Position numbers and translations under genes: made by a program | Notes under the pieces: model-generated | Database searches by the model: none | What the model was told of the DNA's origin: nothing | The model's input: only the letters and a program-made list of their open reading frames with translations | Part shown: positions 24,081-36,005 of the stretch, in pieces | How positions within the stretch are numbered: position 1 is the stretch's first letter | Layout: every line of letters starts with the position of its first letter | NCBI GenBank assembly: GCA_029449245.1 | Contig: JANATF010000007.1 | Coordinates: 1,426,001-1,490,000, forward strand | Direction: 5' to 3' | DNA: 64,000 nucleotides | Source of the DNA: Mortierella alpina | Lineage: Eukaryota; Mortierellomycota; Mortierellomycetes; Mortierellales; Mortierellaceae

Positions 24081-24853
24081 TGGAAGGTGTTTCACCCTCT
24101 TCCTTTGCCCTTTGCCCTGCAGGATCGAAGAGATGTGCGGAGGAGGAAAACAATCCCCCCCCCCCCCTCCTTTCGTCCATAAGAATAGGTACAGAAAGGG
24201 GCTGCAGTAACGGCTACACAGGAGATGATCATAGCGCATCAGTTCGGACCAGAAGGCACAAACAGAGCAATTGTTTTCCGAGGGAGCCATGCACCTCAAT
24301 CTCCTCCCCACTAGCACATTTCGCACGCATGCGCCTTTGTGTTTTTGTTGTTAAATCTGCAGATGACTGGGAAGGGTGCCCGTATGAAGAGGAGGGATTC
24401 TCGCCCTGGCATCACACACATACATATATCGTAAGGCCATATAATGGTGGCCCCGTCTAATCTACCCGTTCAACACAAGAATGCACTTTACCAAATAACG
24501 ATGAAGGCAGCACCGATGGCCAACGAGATGAGCAAGCCAAGGAAGGTACCACCCCAAACCTATACTCGACGACATTTCCAAAACGTAACGGAAAGGGACT
24601 TGGTTAGTGAATAAAAGAAAACCTATCTCCCACCACACTCTCAACGTGTAATTGCAATTGGGTATAGTGGAACCCAGTTGGCAGCCGGTCAAGCTTCATT
24701 TACCTGGCGGGACAGCCGCCTTCTCATAGCATGGTCCTCGGCAATGACCTGGTTCAGGAAGGAGAGCAGAACCGACACAATGATGGCCGCCTCTGTGGTC
24801 TCACGGAAGATAATGAAAAAAATGGGGATGGAGAAGTAGTCTGTTCCGGCCAT
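22725..24853 (-). CDS. FTR1: High-affinity iron permease Ftr1
   Basis: Five exons, 24704-24853, 24492-24559, 23553-23823, 23105-23437 and 22725-22991, giving 362 residues. Ftr1 is the plasma-membrane permease that takes Fe(III) from a multicopper ferroxidase. The two iron-binding motifs are present: RETTE at 17-21 in TM1 and REGLE at 152-156 in TM4. Other family marks are NLWGQSEGIWVGCFSF and VMGLAMLRTAHIQEKW. The C-terminal tail is cytosolic and acidic. Intron 2 is long (668 bases) and carries a 28-base A run and a C run; joining exon 2 to exon 3 gives a clean WNKYSKNLW junction. No ferroxidase gene lies beside it. GATA-type sites upstream suggest iron repression. Confidence 0.95.
24051..24078. 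repeat. Poly(A)/poly(T) run inside FTR1 intron
   Basis: About 28 consecutive A on the plus strand, followed at 24156-24167 by a C run. Both are within FTR1 intron 2. Homopolymer length is error-prone in assemblies. Confidence 0.9.
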
Positions 24854-25050
24854 GGTGAATGTGAATGAGAGTGTGAAATGGGGAAGGAGATTTCGGAACA
24901 CTCGAAGCAAGGTATGTGAAGCACCCAAGCAAAAAGAGTGGTGGGGTGAGAAGGAGGGAGAGAGGTGGTTGGGCGAGGAGAAGAGAGGAGAGCACGGGAA
25001 GAAGTAGGGGAAAGAGGAGAGAGAGCGAGAGAGAGAGTGAGGCTGCTCCT

Positions 25051-25094
25051 TTATCAGTTCGTGAGGTACTATCAGATGCTGGGCTATCAGATAA
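25051..25094. promoter_or_regulatory. GATA-site cluster with ATCAGATAA
   Basis: TTATCA (25051-25056), CTATCA (25069-25074) and TATCAGATAA (25085-25094) lie within 44 bases, about 200-240 bases before the FTR1 start. ATCAGATAA fits the ATCWGATAA consensus bound by fungal iron-responsive GATA repressors (SreA, Urbs1, Fep1 group). Binding here is inferred. Confidence 0.6.
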
Positions 25095-25541
25095 AAAAAC
25101 ACAACAGTGGGCAGCGCGCAATTGGCGAGAATCAGTTTCAACGACCAGATCCGTTGTTTGCCTTGCACCATCTCACCAGGCTGAGGCTAGCCCCCAAACG
25201 AAAAAGGTTTTTCCCCTCTCGGGTGATGTCTAAATGGGCAGGGAAGGGAGAGGAGTGGGAAAAAGTAAACAGAGTCAGCGCAAAAACTTTGGCCTGACTC
25301 CGAATAAGGTTTGCTGGCTGGGTGTGTTTGCCATATCTGATCTGGACTCGCAGTTGTCCAGCTGAGGCTGTCGCCTGTTTTGGATTATCATGTCCGCCAT
25401 TTCCATCCACGCGCTATAGCACCCTGAGCTGTGTACGCCCACGGAGGTATTTTTTTTTTTGCGCCCATTGCAAGGTCATGCCAGTCTTCTCGCAGTCTCT
25501 CACGGCGTTTCTTTTCCTCTGCCTCATCAAAGGCCTCGCCC

Positions 25542-25550
25542 ATCTGATAA
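25542..25550 (+). promoter_or_regulatory. Extended GATA site ATCTGATAA
   Basis: A second exact ATCWGATAA match, about 690 bases upstream of the FTR1 start. It is in the 3' flank of the secreted-protein gene and in the only upstream intergenic space of FTR1. Confidence 0.5.
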
Positions 25551-25910
25551 GCGACTCTTAGCTCGATCCGGTTAATCTTTTTTTATCCATTGGGCATCGC
25601 TCCCGTTTTTTAATAGCTACTATATTTTGCGTCTGGCACGTCTATGCATCTTCGCTCATCTTCGACAAGGTGGTGCAGTATATACCACCCCCTTATGCAT
25701 CTCAAACGTTGGTGTACCATCGCGTCTGTCCAGATCATCTCCGTCTCGCACTAGGCATTTTCATCGCTCTCTCTGTAGAGATCATAAAACGACCCTCCAT
25801 GGATCTTGGATTCAAAAAACTCCAGTTCCGTGAGAAAATCATATTGTCTATTTGGTATATATGGTGTACTACTCTATCTCAAGATCCATTCCCCGCCCGC
25901 CATCCATCTT

Positions 25911-26563
25911 TTAGATGTAGTTCCAGGTGATGTTGAGGATACCCGTGTCGAGATGACCCAGCTTCTTGAACGCAAAGGGCGAGAGATCCAATGATCCCCA
26001 GGCGCACTCGTCACCGGGGCACTTGTCAACGATACGAGCCACCACGGTTTTGGAAGGGTCGTCCTTGTTGACCACACGCACCCTGCGGTTACAGACAGGG
26101 TTACCCCAGGACATAATACCCATTTGGTGAGCGTTGAGAGCCACAACAGCCTCCTTGTAGCCATTCCAGTAATAGTTACAGGCTCCATAGTGATGTGTGA
26201 ACTGTGGACATGAAGTGACAAATAGGAGGTCAGTAAAATTCAAGGACGGTCATTTTTTGAACTCTAGATCTCCTATTTTCAAATTCTTACCCAGGTAGCT
26301 TTGCCTTTGTGTTCGACCGACGATGAGAATGGATCACCCTTAGCACTGGTCCCAATGGTTGAGGCGCTGGAGAGTGTGGCCTCGGCTGAGGCTGCAGAGG
26401 TGATAGTGGTTGGTGGAGTAGTGGTAGCGGTATCTGTGTTATTGAGCGAGGGGATCGCAACAACGATCTCCGAGGGCGATGGAGTGGGAACCACGGGAGC
26501 TGCGCTAACCAAAGACGCAATGGCAACGAGAGCGTAGAGAGTGAACGTAGAGATCTTGGTCAT
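25911..26563 (-). CDS. Secreted double-psi beta-barrel (barwin/expansin-like) protein 1
   Basis: Two exons, 26291-26563 and 25911-26201, giving 187 residues. A signal peptide (MTKISTFTLYALVAIASLVSA) is followed by a Pro/Thr/Ser-rich spacer of about 70 residues, likely O-glycosylated. The C-terminal domain of about 100 residues has FTHHYGACNYYW, MGIMSWGNPVCNRRVRV, VVARIVDKCPGDECAWGSLDLS and AFKKLG. This is the RlpA-like double-psi beta-barrel seen in barwin, expansins and many small fungal secreted proteins. An expansin-like wall or carbohydrate role is possible; enzymatic activity is not implied. An earlier in-frame ATG (26656) exists, but the signal peptide favours 26563. A TATA box lies 112 bases upstream. 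Confidence 0.9.
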
Positions 26564-26674
26564 GATGGAAAAAAAGAGAGTGTGTGGTTGAACGATAGTG
26601 GGGATTTGCTGAATTTGGGAATGAGATCGTACTTTAAGGAGCTGATGATCCAGCATTGTACCTGAACCTATGGA

Positions 26675-26682
26675 TTTTTATA
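26675..26682 (-). promoter_or_regulatory. TATA box of secreted barwin-like gene 1
   Basis: TATAAAAA on the minus strand, 112 bases before the start codon at 26563. The spacing is reasonable for a regulated secreted-protein gene. Confidence 0.5.
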
Positions 26683-28515
26683 GTCCTATCAACCCAGGGA
26701 CCCTGACCTGGTCTCTGCAAAGTCTCCGGTACCCCAGGCTCTTGCGTGAAACTATGGTTTCGTATTCGTGTTCGACATGGTTAAGGTCAAACGTTAACTT
26801 GTAAGGCGCCATGTGGGAAGTAGTGCGTTTAAGTTCCCTATATCCGCGCAGCTTAGCCCAGGCCCTGGAGACAGAGGACGCCCGGTAAAGTTGAAGAACC
26901 ATTGTCCAAGCCAGGGGAAGAGGAGAGTAGAGTGCTTTGAGACTCAGGTAACCACACACCTGGACGAAGAACATCGAGAAGGTCGCCCTGGAAGCAGTCC
27001 GTGATGATGTCTCTGATAACTTTGATTGAGGCAAGATGAGTGGCTAGAAATTTAAGCGCTCGCACACAGCCATCCGCGTAGCTGTAGAACGTCTGGAACT
27101 AACAGTGACCGCCGCGGAGCAGCTTTATGACGGGTCCCATTCGTATACCACGTGCAGTCGAGGCGCTCTTTCTATGTTCCGAGGCGGTTGAAGTTGTGGA
27201 AGCGAAGCCCCTATTCATTTCTTGCGGAATCTCGGTTACGAGTTTCCGGTGGTCAAATGCATGTTACTCCTACTTGTTACTCCTACTACCCAAAAATAGC
27301 CCTGTATTTATGTGCCTCACATTGAGCAGCTGCACACGCGTATACAGATGCACAAGGGTTGTCAATGGTACCCAAAATAAAAAAACCTGTAGCCCGCAGA
27401 GGTGAAGATATGATTGCGTAGTCTAGCGGCAGAAAAGTATCCGTTAAACGTTATAAACAGGTTCTGTTTCATATGACGAGCTGAGGAAGGCTACTCCGTT
27501 CGTCCAGTGGAGATCCTTGAAGCTGAGTTTGCCTTGATCGTTCAAACGCGTGCCGCAAGCCTTAGCGCCTGATAACGTTGCGTATCCGTTCTTTGTCTAT
27601 TTACTTGCTTCAACAGCTGTGGATTCCAGCGAAGAGTGCGAGTTGGTTCCAGCTTTTACATAGTTCAGGCTCTGAATCTTCGTCCAGAGCTCCATCAAAA
27701 TCCATTGCAGGAGCAATTGATGTGCTATGGTTGCTAGTGCTTCACGTCTAGAATAATCTTCAGCACGCTCAGCACGCCAATACAATAGAACGTCAACACC
27801 AGAACCGCCACTGCTGTTGTGTTTACATGTACAAAGAGTCCAGCTCTAAGCGCACAAAGAGACGAACGAAATACAAAAGTAAGACAGCGGTATGGGAGAG
27901 GCTATCAAGTGGGCGATGCCCATTAACCAGTGTGGCCCTTCCCGTCAGACAAGGCTTTGCTCTTGTGCATCTACCGAAGGACGTGCTGTAACTATAGCAC
28001 CAAAAAATCAAGGCGGGATTTCGGGTAGCTGTGGCAAGTCGAGATAAAAAATAGATCGCGTCGGAAGAATGGGCCCGAAAGGCACATTATTGATGCGTAA
28101 TACAATAGCCTCACTATAAACCTCTACTTACGCCCTCTCCTGATGCTTACGCACACACCCTCAGATAGAGAGTTACACGACCCTGCTTCCCTGCAGTTTC
28201 TAGCGCGATCTCCAAGCACGAAGTCTCAGCCCACTACACGAAGGCGATAAGGGTTTCTCTCTATACCAAGGATGACTAAAGTTGGCTAAACGCGATTTAC
28301 ATTGGTACACGCCAATTGAGCCCCATGTGAGTAAGCTGGCTAACAGCTCGTAACATGAGAAGTATCAAAAATCAAAAATCCTGTTATGATCTTTTGGTAC
28401 CTGGCCCGACGTTCCGCTTTGCTGGTCGCCATCCTCACAAACTTGTTTGCTAAAACAGGGGCTGGTGCAGCAATACCACTCTATTTCATGCTTGCAAAGG
28501 ACATGGACCTTTGCG

Positions 28516-28523
28516 TATAAAGG
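28516..28523 (+). promoter_or_regulatory. Putative TATA box of PDR transporter gene
   Basis: TATAAAGG 241 bases before the ATG at 28757, followed by a pyrimidine-rich leader. Confidence 0.45.
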
Positions 28524-28756
28524 CCGCTGCAGATCCCTCCTCAACCCACTCGGACCTCGTATTCTCTTTAGTTGTTCTGTCTCGAGCTCTGTACACTTTA
28601 CCGACCGCAGTTCCCTACCTGTATCCTCTATCGCTCATCAGACCACACTTTCATCCTTAATATCTCCATCTGGCTCACGAGTCATCCAGCAACAACTTAG
28701 CATTTTCATATCCACACTCAGCCGGCTCATTTGCCCTCTCTATTTTACACACCTTT

Positions 28757-31700
28757 ATGGCCAACCCGGACGAGTCAACCCAGGAGGGTGCTCAACCCCG
28801 ACGCGCCGGGATCTTGCGAAACCCTTCGCAGCGCCAACAACAGTCTCAAAAAGCACGCCAGGACTTTGTCATCTCAGGCCTCGATAATGAAAAGCAAGAG
28901 GTGGCCGAGGATGAGGACAACGAGGAGAATCATTCTGATCAAGGCACAGCCGAGGACGCAAGCAGCGGCGGCTGGGGCGAGGGCCCCTCCCATGTCAGCG
29001 TGCTTGGGGCCGAAAGGGATTTTGAAAAGCTGAAGCGCCAGCTCACTCGTCAGTCCTCACTTTACAGAGTTTCAACTGGTGAAAAGGGCGCCGATGACCT
29101 TGGCGTCGACTTTGATTTGACATCCTACCTCCAGAACGTGATGCCTCAGGCCCAGGCCGCGGGAATGAAGCACAAGAATCTCGGTGTCGTCTGGGAGAAC
29201 CTCGAAGTGCTTGGTGAGGGTGTTGGTTCTCAGTATCAGGGGACGTTTGCTGATCCATTTATTGGTATCGCCAACCTTGTCAATCCTTGGTTCTGGGCCA
29301 AGACATGCTTCTCGAAGGCGCCATCCAAGACCATTACGAAGACGATTATCCACCCGATGAATGGTTTCTGCCGCGATGGCGAAATGATCTTGGTCCTTGG
29401 ACGACCTGGTGCAGGATGCTCTACCTTGCTACGAGTTCTCGCCAATGACAGGAAGAACTACAAGAAGATCTCGGGTGATGTCACGTACGGACCCTTCACC
29501 GCTACTGACATTGCCAAACACCACCGCGGGGAGGTCCTGTATAATCAAGAAGGTAAGATCAGAGTTGGTTATTTCTTTGACAAGAAGGCTGGGCCGATAA
29601 GCCGTGCAGAAAACCTGTTTGATTTTTGTCTGTGCGCTCTATCTTGACGCGATTTTTATATGGCGGGCTGGCTTTCAATCGATTAATAATATCCTTTCGT
29701 GGGGGGATAATGTTCTCCCGGTAGATGACTTTCATTACCCCACCCTGACTGTGCGCCAGACCCTAGAGATGGCACTGAAGACCAAAACCCCTTCAAATCG
29801 TCTGCAGGATCATCGCAAAGACTTTGTGAAAGAATTTTTGGATGTCCTCACCAAGATGTACGGTCTCACCAAGCAAGTCGAGACCATGGTCGGAAACGCC
29901 TTCATCCGAGGTATCTCTGGAGGGGAGCGCAAGCGTCTCTCAATTGCCGAGCAAATGGCCACTGGGTCGTCGGTCAACATGTGGGATGGCTCCACTCGTG
30001 GTCTTGATGCATCGTCCGCCCTAGACTATGCAAAGTCGCTTCGTGTTCAAACTGTAAGACCTGAGCTCGAAGGAAAGCGTGCCTGCCCTTCTCGTTGATT
30101 ACCCTCCTCGTAGAGTTGTCGATGCTTAACAGAAACAACTCTCTACCCCACAACCTGTAGGATCTTCTCCACAAGGCAACTATGGTGACCATCTACCAGG
30201 CAGTAAGAATCTCGCTGATCACCGCACTTGAACGTGTCCATTGTCCTGACCACTCATCAGTTTGTCTGACCTTCTCACATTTTTTTTCTCATTCTTTTCT
30301 TTACTCCACAGTCCGAGAACATTTACGAGCTCTTCGACAAGACGATACTTCTTTATGAGGGTCGCTGTATCTTCTTTGGCCCTGCTGACGAAGCCCGTCG
30401 GTACTTCATCGACATGGGATTCGAATGTCCTCCACGCCAGACAACAGCGGACTATCTCACTGCGATCACAGACCCCAACGAGCGCAAGGCCCGTGCAGGC
30501 TTCTCTGGCCGTCTTCCTCGTTCGCCCAAAGAGTTTGAGGAAGTCTTCAAGGCGTCTCAATACTACAAAAACATTGAGCAAGATCGCGTTGAATATCAGA
30601 AAGAGGTGCAGGAAAACAGTAACCCAGAGGAGTTCAAGGACGCCGCCAGGCAAATGAAGCAGAAGCACGTCTCCGCGGGGGATCCTTACACCATCAACTT
30701 TGTCGGTCAGGTCAAAGCCTTGACCATGCGCCAGTTTCAGCTCACCCGAGGAGACATTACCTCGCTCATCGCTCGCTACGCTACGATCGTAAGTGTGTTT
30801 TCCAACGTGGTATTCTATGTGGGTCATATGTCTATGTGTGATCGTTGACTAGGGTTAGACGCTGACACCTGCTCTCTTCCACTCCCTCTCTTCCCACAGA
30901 TCATTATTGCAGTTATTGTAGGAAGTGTTTTCTATCGGTTGCCGCAGTCTGCAGACGGTGCCTTCACGCGCGGAGGTGTCTTGTTCATGTCTCTGCTCTT
31001 CAACGCACTGGTCTCTCAGGCTGAGCTGCCAAAGGCTATGGAGGGTCGCTCCATCTTGTACAAGGTGAGATCCGTAACTTGTGTTACCTGGTTACATATT
31101 CAAAACTGAACGCCATCATATTAACAAACACGTTCTTTTTCGCATTCATAGCACAAAGGGTTCGCGATGTATCGCCCCTCTGCATTCGCTATAGCACAGA
31201 TCTGTGCCGATATACCGGTACTTGTCGTTCAAGTGGTGCTTTACTCTATCGTGCTATACTTCATGGCAGGTCTGCAACAAAAGTTTGTCAACTTCCTGCT
31301 CTTCTGTATCATTGTTATCCTGTGCGGATTATGCATGACGGCTTTCTTCCGAATGGTAAGTGTACCCCCAAATGCTCTCGAGGCGTTTTGTTTTATATCC
31401 TAGGTCTTCGCTACATCCAACACCGAGAGATAATGAGAGACCATCGAACTAATCTATATCTTTCTCCCTGCGGATGTCTTTTTTTTTCTTTCTTTTTTTT
31501 CTTTCCTGTTGCACAGTTCGCAGCCATGTTTGCAACGTTTGACGGTGCCTCAGGAGTTTCTGGTGTCATCATGTTGGCCATGGTTCTCTACTCTGGCTAC
31601 ATGATCCCTTATCAAAAGATGCATCCCTGGTTCATCTGGATATTCTGGATCAATCCCTTGGCTTACGGATTTAAAGCCATTATATCCTTGGAGATGAAGG

Positions 31701-34171
31701 GCCTGTACTTTGATTGTGGAGGACCCGCCATGATTCCAAATGGACCGACTTATAACGACATCAATTACCAGGTCTGCACGCTCGCTGGTGCCAAGCCTGG
31801 CACGCCCCTCGTCGACGGATCCGACTATCTTTACACGGGCTTCCGTTACAAGACCTCGGAAATTGGCCTGGACATTGTAGCTGTGCTCTGCTTCTGGCTG
31901 CTTTTTGTTGCCATCACATGCATCGCTCTCGAGAAAATCGAGTTTGGTAAAGGAGGCTTCAGCACCAACGTCTACAAGAAGGGCACCCAATTGAATCAAC
32001 CCGTCCAGGACGACGAAGAGAGCAGCATGGTCAATGCTTCAGCGATGACTGTCAACGGCGCCCACGATGCCCCGTCCTCTCAGATAGAGGGCAGCAAGAA
32101 CAGCAGCGAGACGAACCTGGCATTGAGAGATATGGCCAAAGGGTCGGTCTTTGCCTGGGAAGAGCTCAACTATGTCGTCCCATTCAAGGCCGACCCATCG
32201 GGTCAGAAGCAACTCTTGACCAATATTGCGGGTCTCGTCAAGCCAGGTTCCATGACGGCATTGATGGGATCTTCTGGCGCTGGAAAGACAACCCTGCTGG
32301 ATGTGCTGGCGCAGCGCAAGAACACCGGAACTGTCTCTGGCACGATCGAGGTCGATGGCGAGCCCCTTCGTTTGGATTTTCAACGCACCACTGGTTACTG
32401 CGAGCAGCTGGATGTGCACGTCCCACAGTGCACTGTCCGTGAAGCACTTCAGTTCTCAGCACGTCTGCGACAGCCGGCTGATGTTCCTGAGGCGGAGAAG
32501 GATGCCTACGTCCAGGATATCATCCACATCTTGGAGATGGAGAACATTGCGGACGCTGTGATCGGAACATCGGAATCAGGACTTGGCATCTCGGTGGAAG
32601 AGCGTAAGCGTTTGAGCATTGGTGTCGAGTTGGTTGCCAAGCCCAAGCTCCTGTTCCTGGACGAGCCCACCTCGGGTCTTGACGCCCAGGCCTCTTACAA
32701 CCTCATGCGTTTCATGCGCAAGCTCACGGATCAAGGTCAGGCCATTCTCTGCACAATCCATCAGCCGTCTTCGCAGCTGTTCGATTTCTTTGATGATCTC
32801 TTGCTCCTGGCCAAGGGCGGTAGAACCGTCTACTTTGGTGATCTTGGCCGTGACTCGAAGGAGTTGATCAGTTACTTTGAACGTAATGGTGCACCTCCAT
32901 GCGCGGCGAGTGCCAACCCGGCCGAATATATCCTGAATGTTGTCAATGCCCGCCGCTCCAACTTGAACTGGCCCGAGATCTGGGATGCCTCACAGGAACG
33001 AAAGGAACTTTTGGAAGCCATTCAGAAAACACGCAAGTCACCCGACGAAACCGCTGGCCGTATGGACTCTCCTCAAGGCAACAACGCTGACCGTCGATTG
33101 GAGTATGCATCTAGCGATTGGTTGCAATTCAAGTATGTGTTCAAGCGCATCGCCCGGAACTACTGGCGCCTGCCCGAGTACAATTTCGGACGCGTCGCTA
33201 TCGTGGTCGTTTTCGCACTCCTCAACGGCTTCTCATTCTTCCAGATCGGTACCTCCAAGGTCGACTTGCAGTCCCGCGTGTTTGTCATCTTCCAGATCTT
33301 GGTGATGGGTGTACTCTTTCTTAACCTGGTCGAACCTCGGTTCCATATGGAGCGCCAATGGTTCTATCGGGAACTCGCGGGCAAATACTATGGCTGGAAG
33401 CCGTTTGCGTTCTCGATCATCACGATTGAACTGCCGTACGTGCTGTTCACGGCCACAGCCTTCTTCGCGGTGCTGTACTGGACCGTTGGCTTTGTGAGTG
33501 ACTCGACCATGGCGTTCTACACCTGGTTGTTGTTCATCATCTTCTGCCTCTTCTCCATCCTACTGGGACAGGCCGTTGCCGCTTTTACACCCTCCTCCGC
33601 CGTTGCCGCGATCTTGAACCCTTTCATCGTCTTGCCTCTGAACATGTTCTGTGGTGTCATGATGCCCAAGGCCAGTAAGTGTTATTCTCGCTCTTGTCAT
33701 TCTGTTGCTTGCAAGGTGATCTTGCGCTCAAACCAAACCATGGAGAACCCTACTAACAAAGGCTTTTTTTCTCAATGTACTTGTGTAGGCATGCCAAAGT
33801 TCTGGTCCAGCTGGATGTATTGGCTGGACCCTTTCCATTACCTCATCGAAGGTCTTGTCGCTGCTCAGCTCCATGATGTTGAAGTGCGCTGCGAGGGCGA
33901 CGAGTTTTCGGTCTTCAATACCCCTATGGGTCAGACCTGTGGCCAGTATGCGGCCGAGTTTATGAAAACAGCTACTGGATATCTCAACAATCCGAATGCC
34001 ACCTCGGATTGCCAGTATTGCCAGTACACGTTGGGTCAGGACTACTATCAGGGTCTGGACATTGATTTCGACAACATTTGGCGAAACGTTGGGATCTTGT
34101 GCATCTACTTGGTCTTCAACCTGGTTATGGTTGTTATCGGAATTCGCTTCTTGAAATGGAACCGCAGATAG
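28757..34171 (+). CDS. PDR-type (ABCG) full-size ABC transporter
   Basis: Eight exons, 28757-29552, 29725-30053, 30161-30202, 30312-30788, 30900-31064, 31152-31355, 31517-33674 and 33789-34171, giving 1517 residues, the usual size for yeast Pdr5/Cdr1 relatives. Layout is (NBD-TMD) twice. NBD1 has the degenerate PDR Walker A GRPGAGCST (from 215), signature ISGGERKRLSIAE and an altered Walker B (MWDGSTRGLDA). NBD2 has a canonical GSSGAGKTT (from 923), a degenerate signature ISVEERKRLS and LLFLDEPTSGLDA. This asymmetry, with one degenerate ATP site, is a PDR hallmark. Each TMD shows six hydrophobic spans, and Cys-containing extracellular loops precede the last helix. Predicted to export hydrophobic drugs or lipids at the plasma membrane; substrate unknown. 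AATAAA occurs about 100 bases after the stop. Confidence 0.96.
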
Positions 34172-34617
34172 ATGACCTCAAGAGGGAAAAAGGGAAAAGG
34201 AGTTGTCTGGAAAGTCATCTGTCTCGTACCCTGAGAGGTAGCTCACCAACCCATTATTCTACTGGGTTACTGAATAAACATCGCCTTGTTCTTTTGTCTT
34301 TTCGAGGATAGAGATGGTTTTTAATATTTTCACGTCTATTCTTCACAGCGGGGCGACACTGTCTTTGAAGTGAGAGCGGTCCGATGAGATGGTTATGATT
34401 ATGGTACAAACGATCGTGCTCTATCAAAGAAAAAGGACGGCTGTGGGAGGGTGGTGCGGATAAAAATATAATGCGATGGTGACTAGACATGCTGGGGTGG
34501 AAAGCAGAAAAATGATGAAAATGATGAAAGAAACTAGCAAAAGACGATGAAGACAAGGACCAAGGTCAAAGGTCCAAGTCAACAACGGGCAAAAAGGTTG
34601 ACCATTTGCCGATTCTT

Positions 34618-36005
34618 TTAGAAAGTGACCTTGGAGCCCTGGAAGGAACCAAATCCTCCACGGTTGGTAGAGGAGGCACCACGACCACCACGTCCACCGC
34701 GTCCACCGCGGTCACCGCCGAAACCACCACGTCCGCCACGTCCACCACCACGACCGCCACGAGCACCACCGCGACCACCGAATCCGCCACCGCCCTCAGC
34801 ACGCTCGGGCTTCTTTCCAGCAAAGTCCAAGCGGCAAGGACGACCAGCGAGGTCAGAACCGTTCCAGGCAATGGCAGCCTTGGCCTCATCGATGGATGAG
34901 AACTGGATGTAACCGAAACCCTTGGGCTGACCGCTCTCGCGATCGGTGGGGAGACGGATCGACAAAATCTCACCGCACTCGGCGAAAGCACCGCGGAGAT
35001 CGTCCTCGGTAGCAGTGAAGGATAAGTTACCGACAAAGAGGGTGTCGCTGGCCTCACCAGAGGGTGTGTTGTTGAAGGTCTTGGCCTCCTTCTTGGGGCG
35101 ACCCTCAGAGATGTCGACACGGATGGCACGGCCATCAATCTCCTTTCCAGCAAGGGCCAAAGCGGCCTGGGCACCTTCAGCGTCGGCGAACTCGACATAA
35201 CCGTATCTAAATGGATTGTAAGAAGGGTGAAAGACGCAGTTAGCTTTGATGGCCTTGTAACAAATCAAATATGCGTTTGAAGGACACCTCACTGAGAAAA
35301 AAAAACGCCTTACCCCTTGGAGCGCTGGGAGTCGCGATCAGTGATGACACGGACGTCGGCAATCTCACCGCACTCGGTGAACTCGGTACGGAGCCAGTCG
35401 TTGTCGACGTTCCAGGAGAGACCACCAACAAAGACGGTGGTGGAGGCGCCGCTAGCGGGGGCGGCAGAGCCATCCTCGGCCTTGGCCTTCTTGACAACAG
35501 GGGTCTCCTCAGCATCGGCCTTGCGCTTCTTGTCGGAATCGTCCTTCTTGTCTTCCTTCTCGTCGTCAGAGTCGGAATCAGAGGAGGAAGAGTCGGAGGA
35601 GTCAGAGTCAGAGGAGGAAGAGGAGCTATCAGAGTCGGAGGACTCAGCCTTCTTCTCCTCGACCTTCTTGACCTCGACCTTCTTGACCTCCTCCTCAGAC
35701 TCGGAGTCAGAGTCAGAGTCAGAGGAAGACGAGTCAGAGGAAGAAGAAGACTCAGAGTCAGAGGACTCGGCCTTCTTCTCAACCTTCTTCTCAACCTTCT
35801 TCACGACCTTCTTCTCGACTTTCTTGACCTCCTCCTTCTCAGACTCGGAATCGGACGAGTCAGAGTCGGATGAGGACGAGGAGGAAGAGGAGGAGGAAGA
35901 GGAATCCGAGTCGGATGAGGAATCGGAGGAGGATTCGACGACGACCTTCTTCTCCTTCTTGTTGACCTTGTCAGCCTTTGAGTTCTTTGCGACAGCCTTG
36001 GCCAT
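34618..36005 (-). CDS. NSR1: Nucleolin-like protein (Nsr1/Gar2 type)
   Basis: Two exons, 35314-36005 and 34618-35206, giving 426 residues. The N-terminal part (about 30-165) alternates Ser/Asp/Glu-rich acidic blocks with Lys-Val-Glu-Lys-Lys repeats, as in Nsr1, Gar2 and nucleolin. RRM1 (about 189-264; VFVGGLSW and YGYVEFAD) is interrupted by the intron just before its RNP1. RRM2 (about 279-352) carries LFVGNLSF and GFGYIQF. The C-terminus is an RGG/GGF domain. Expected role: nucleolar pre-rRNA processing and ribosome assembly, rich in CK2 phosphosites and arginine methylation sites. Its 3' end converges on the PDR transporter, 446 bases away. The repetitive codons create long antisense frames that are not genes. 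Confidence 0.95.

Larger units (their letters stand above)
24854..25910. promoter_or_regulatory. FTR1 upstream region
   Basis: 1.06 kb between the FTR1 start and the stop of the next minus-strand gene. It holds a CT/GA-rich leader (24950-25045), a cluster of GATA cores at 25051-25094 and a second extended GATA site at 25542-25550. No gene was seen in it. Confidence 0.6.
26564..28756. other. Divergent intergenic region, barwin-like 1 / PDR transporter
   Basis: 2.2 kb between two diverging starts. TATA-like elements sit near each gene. The middle (26750-28300) shows no recognisable coding or RNA feature. Confidence 0.55.
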
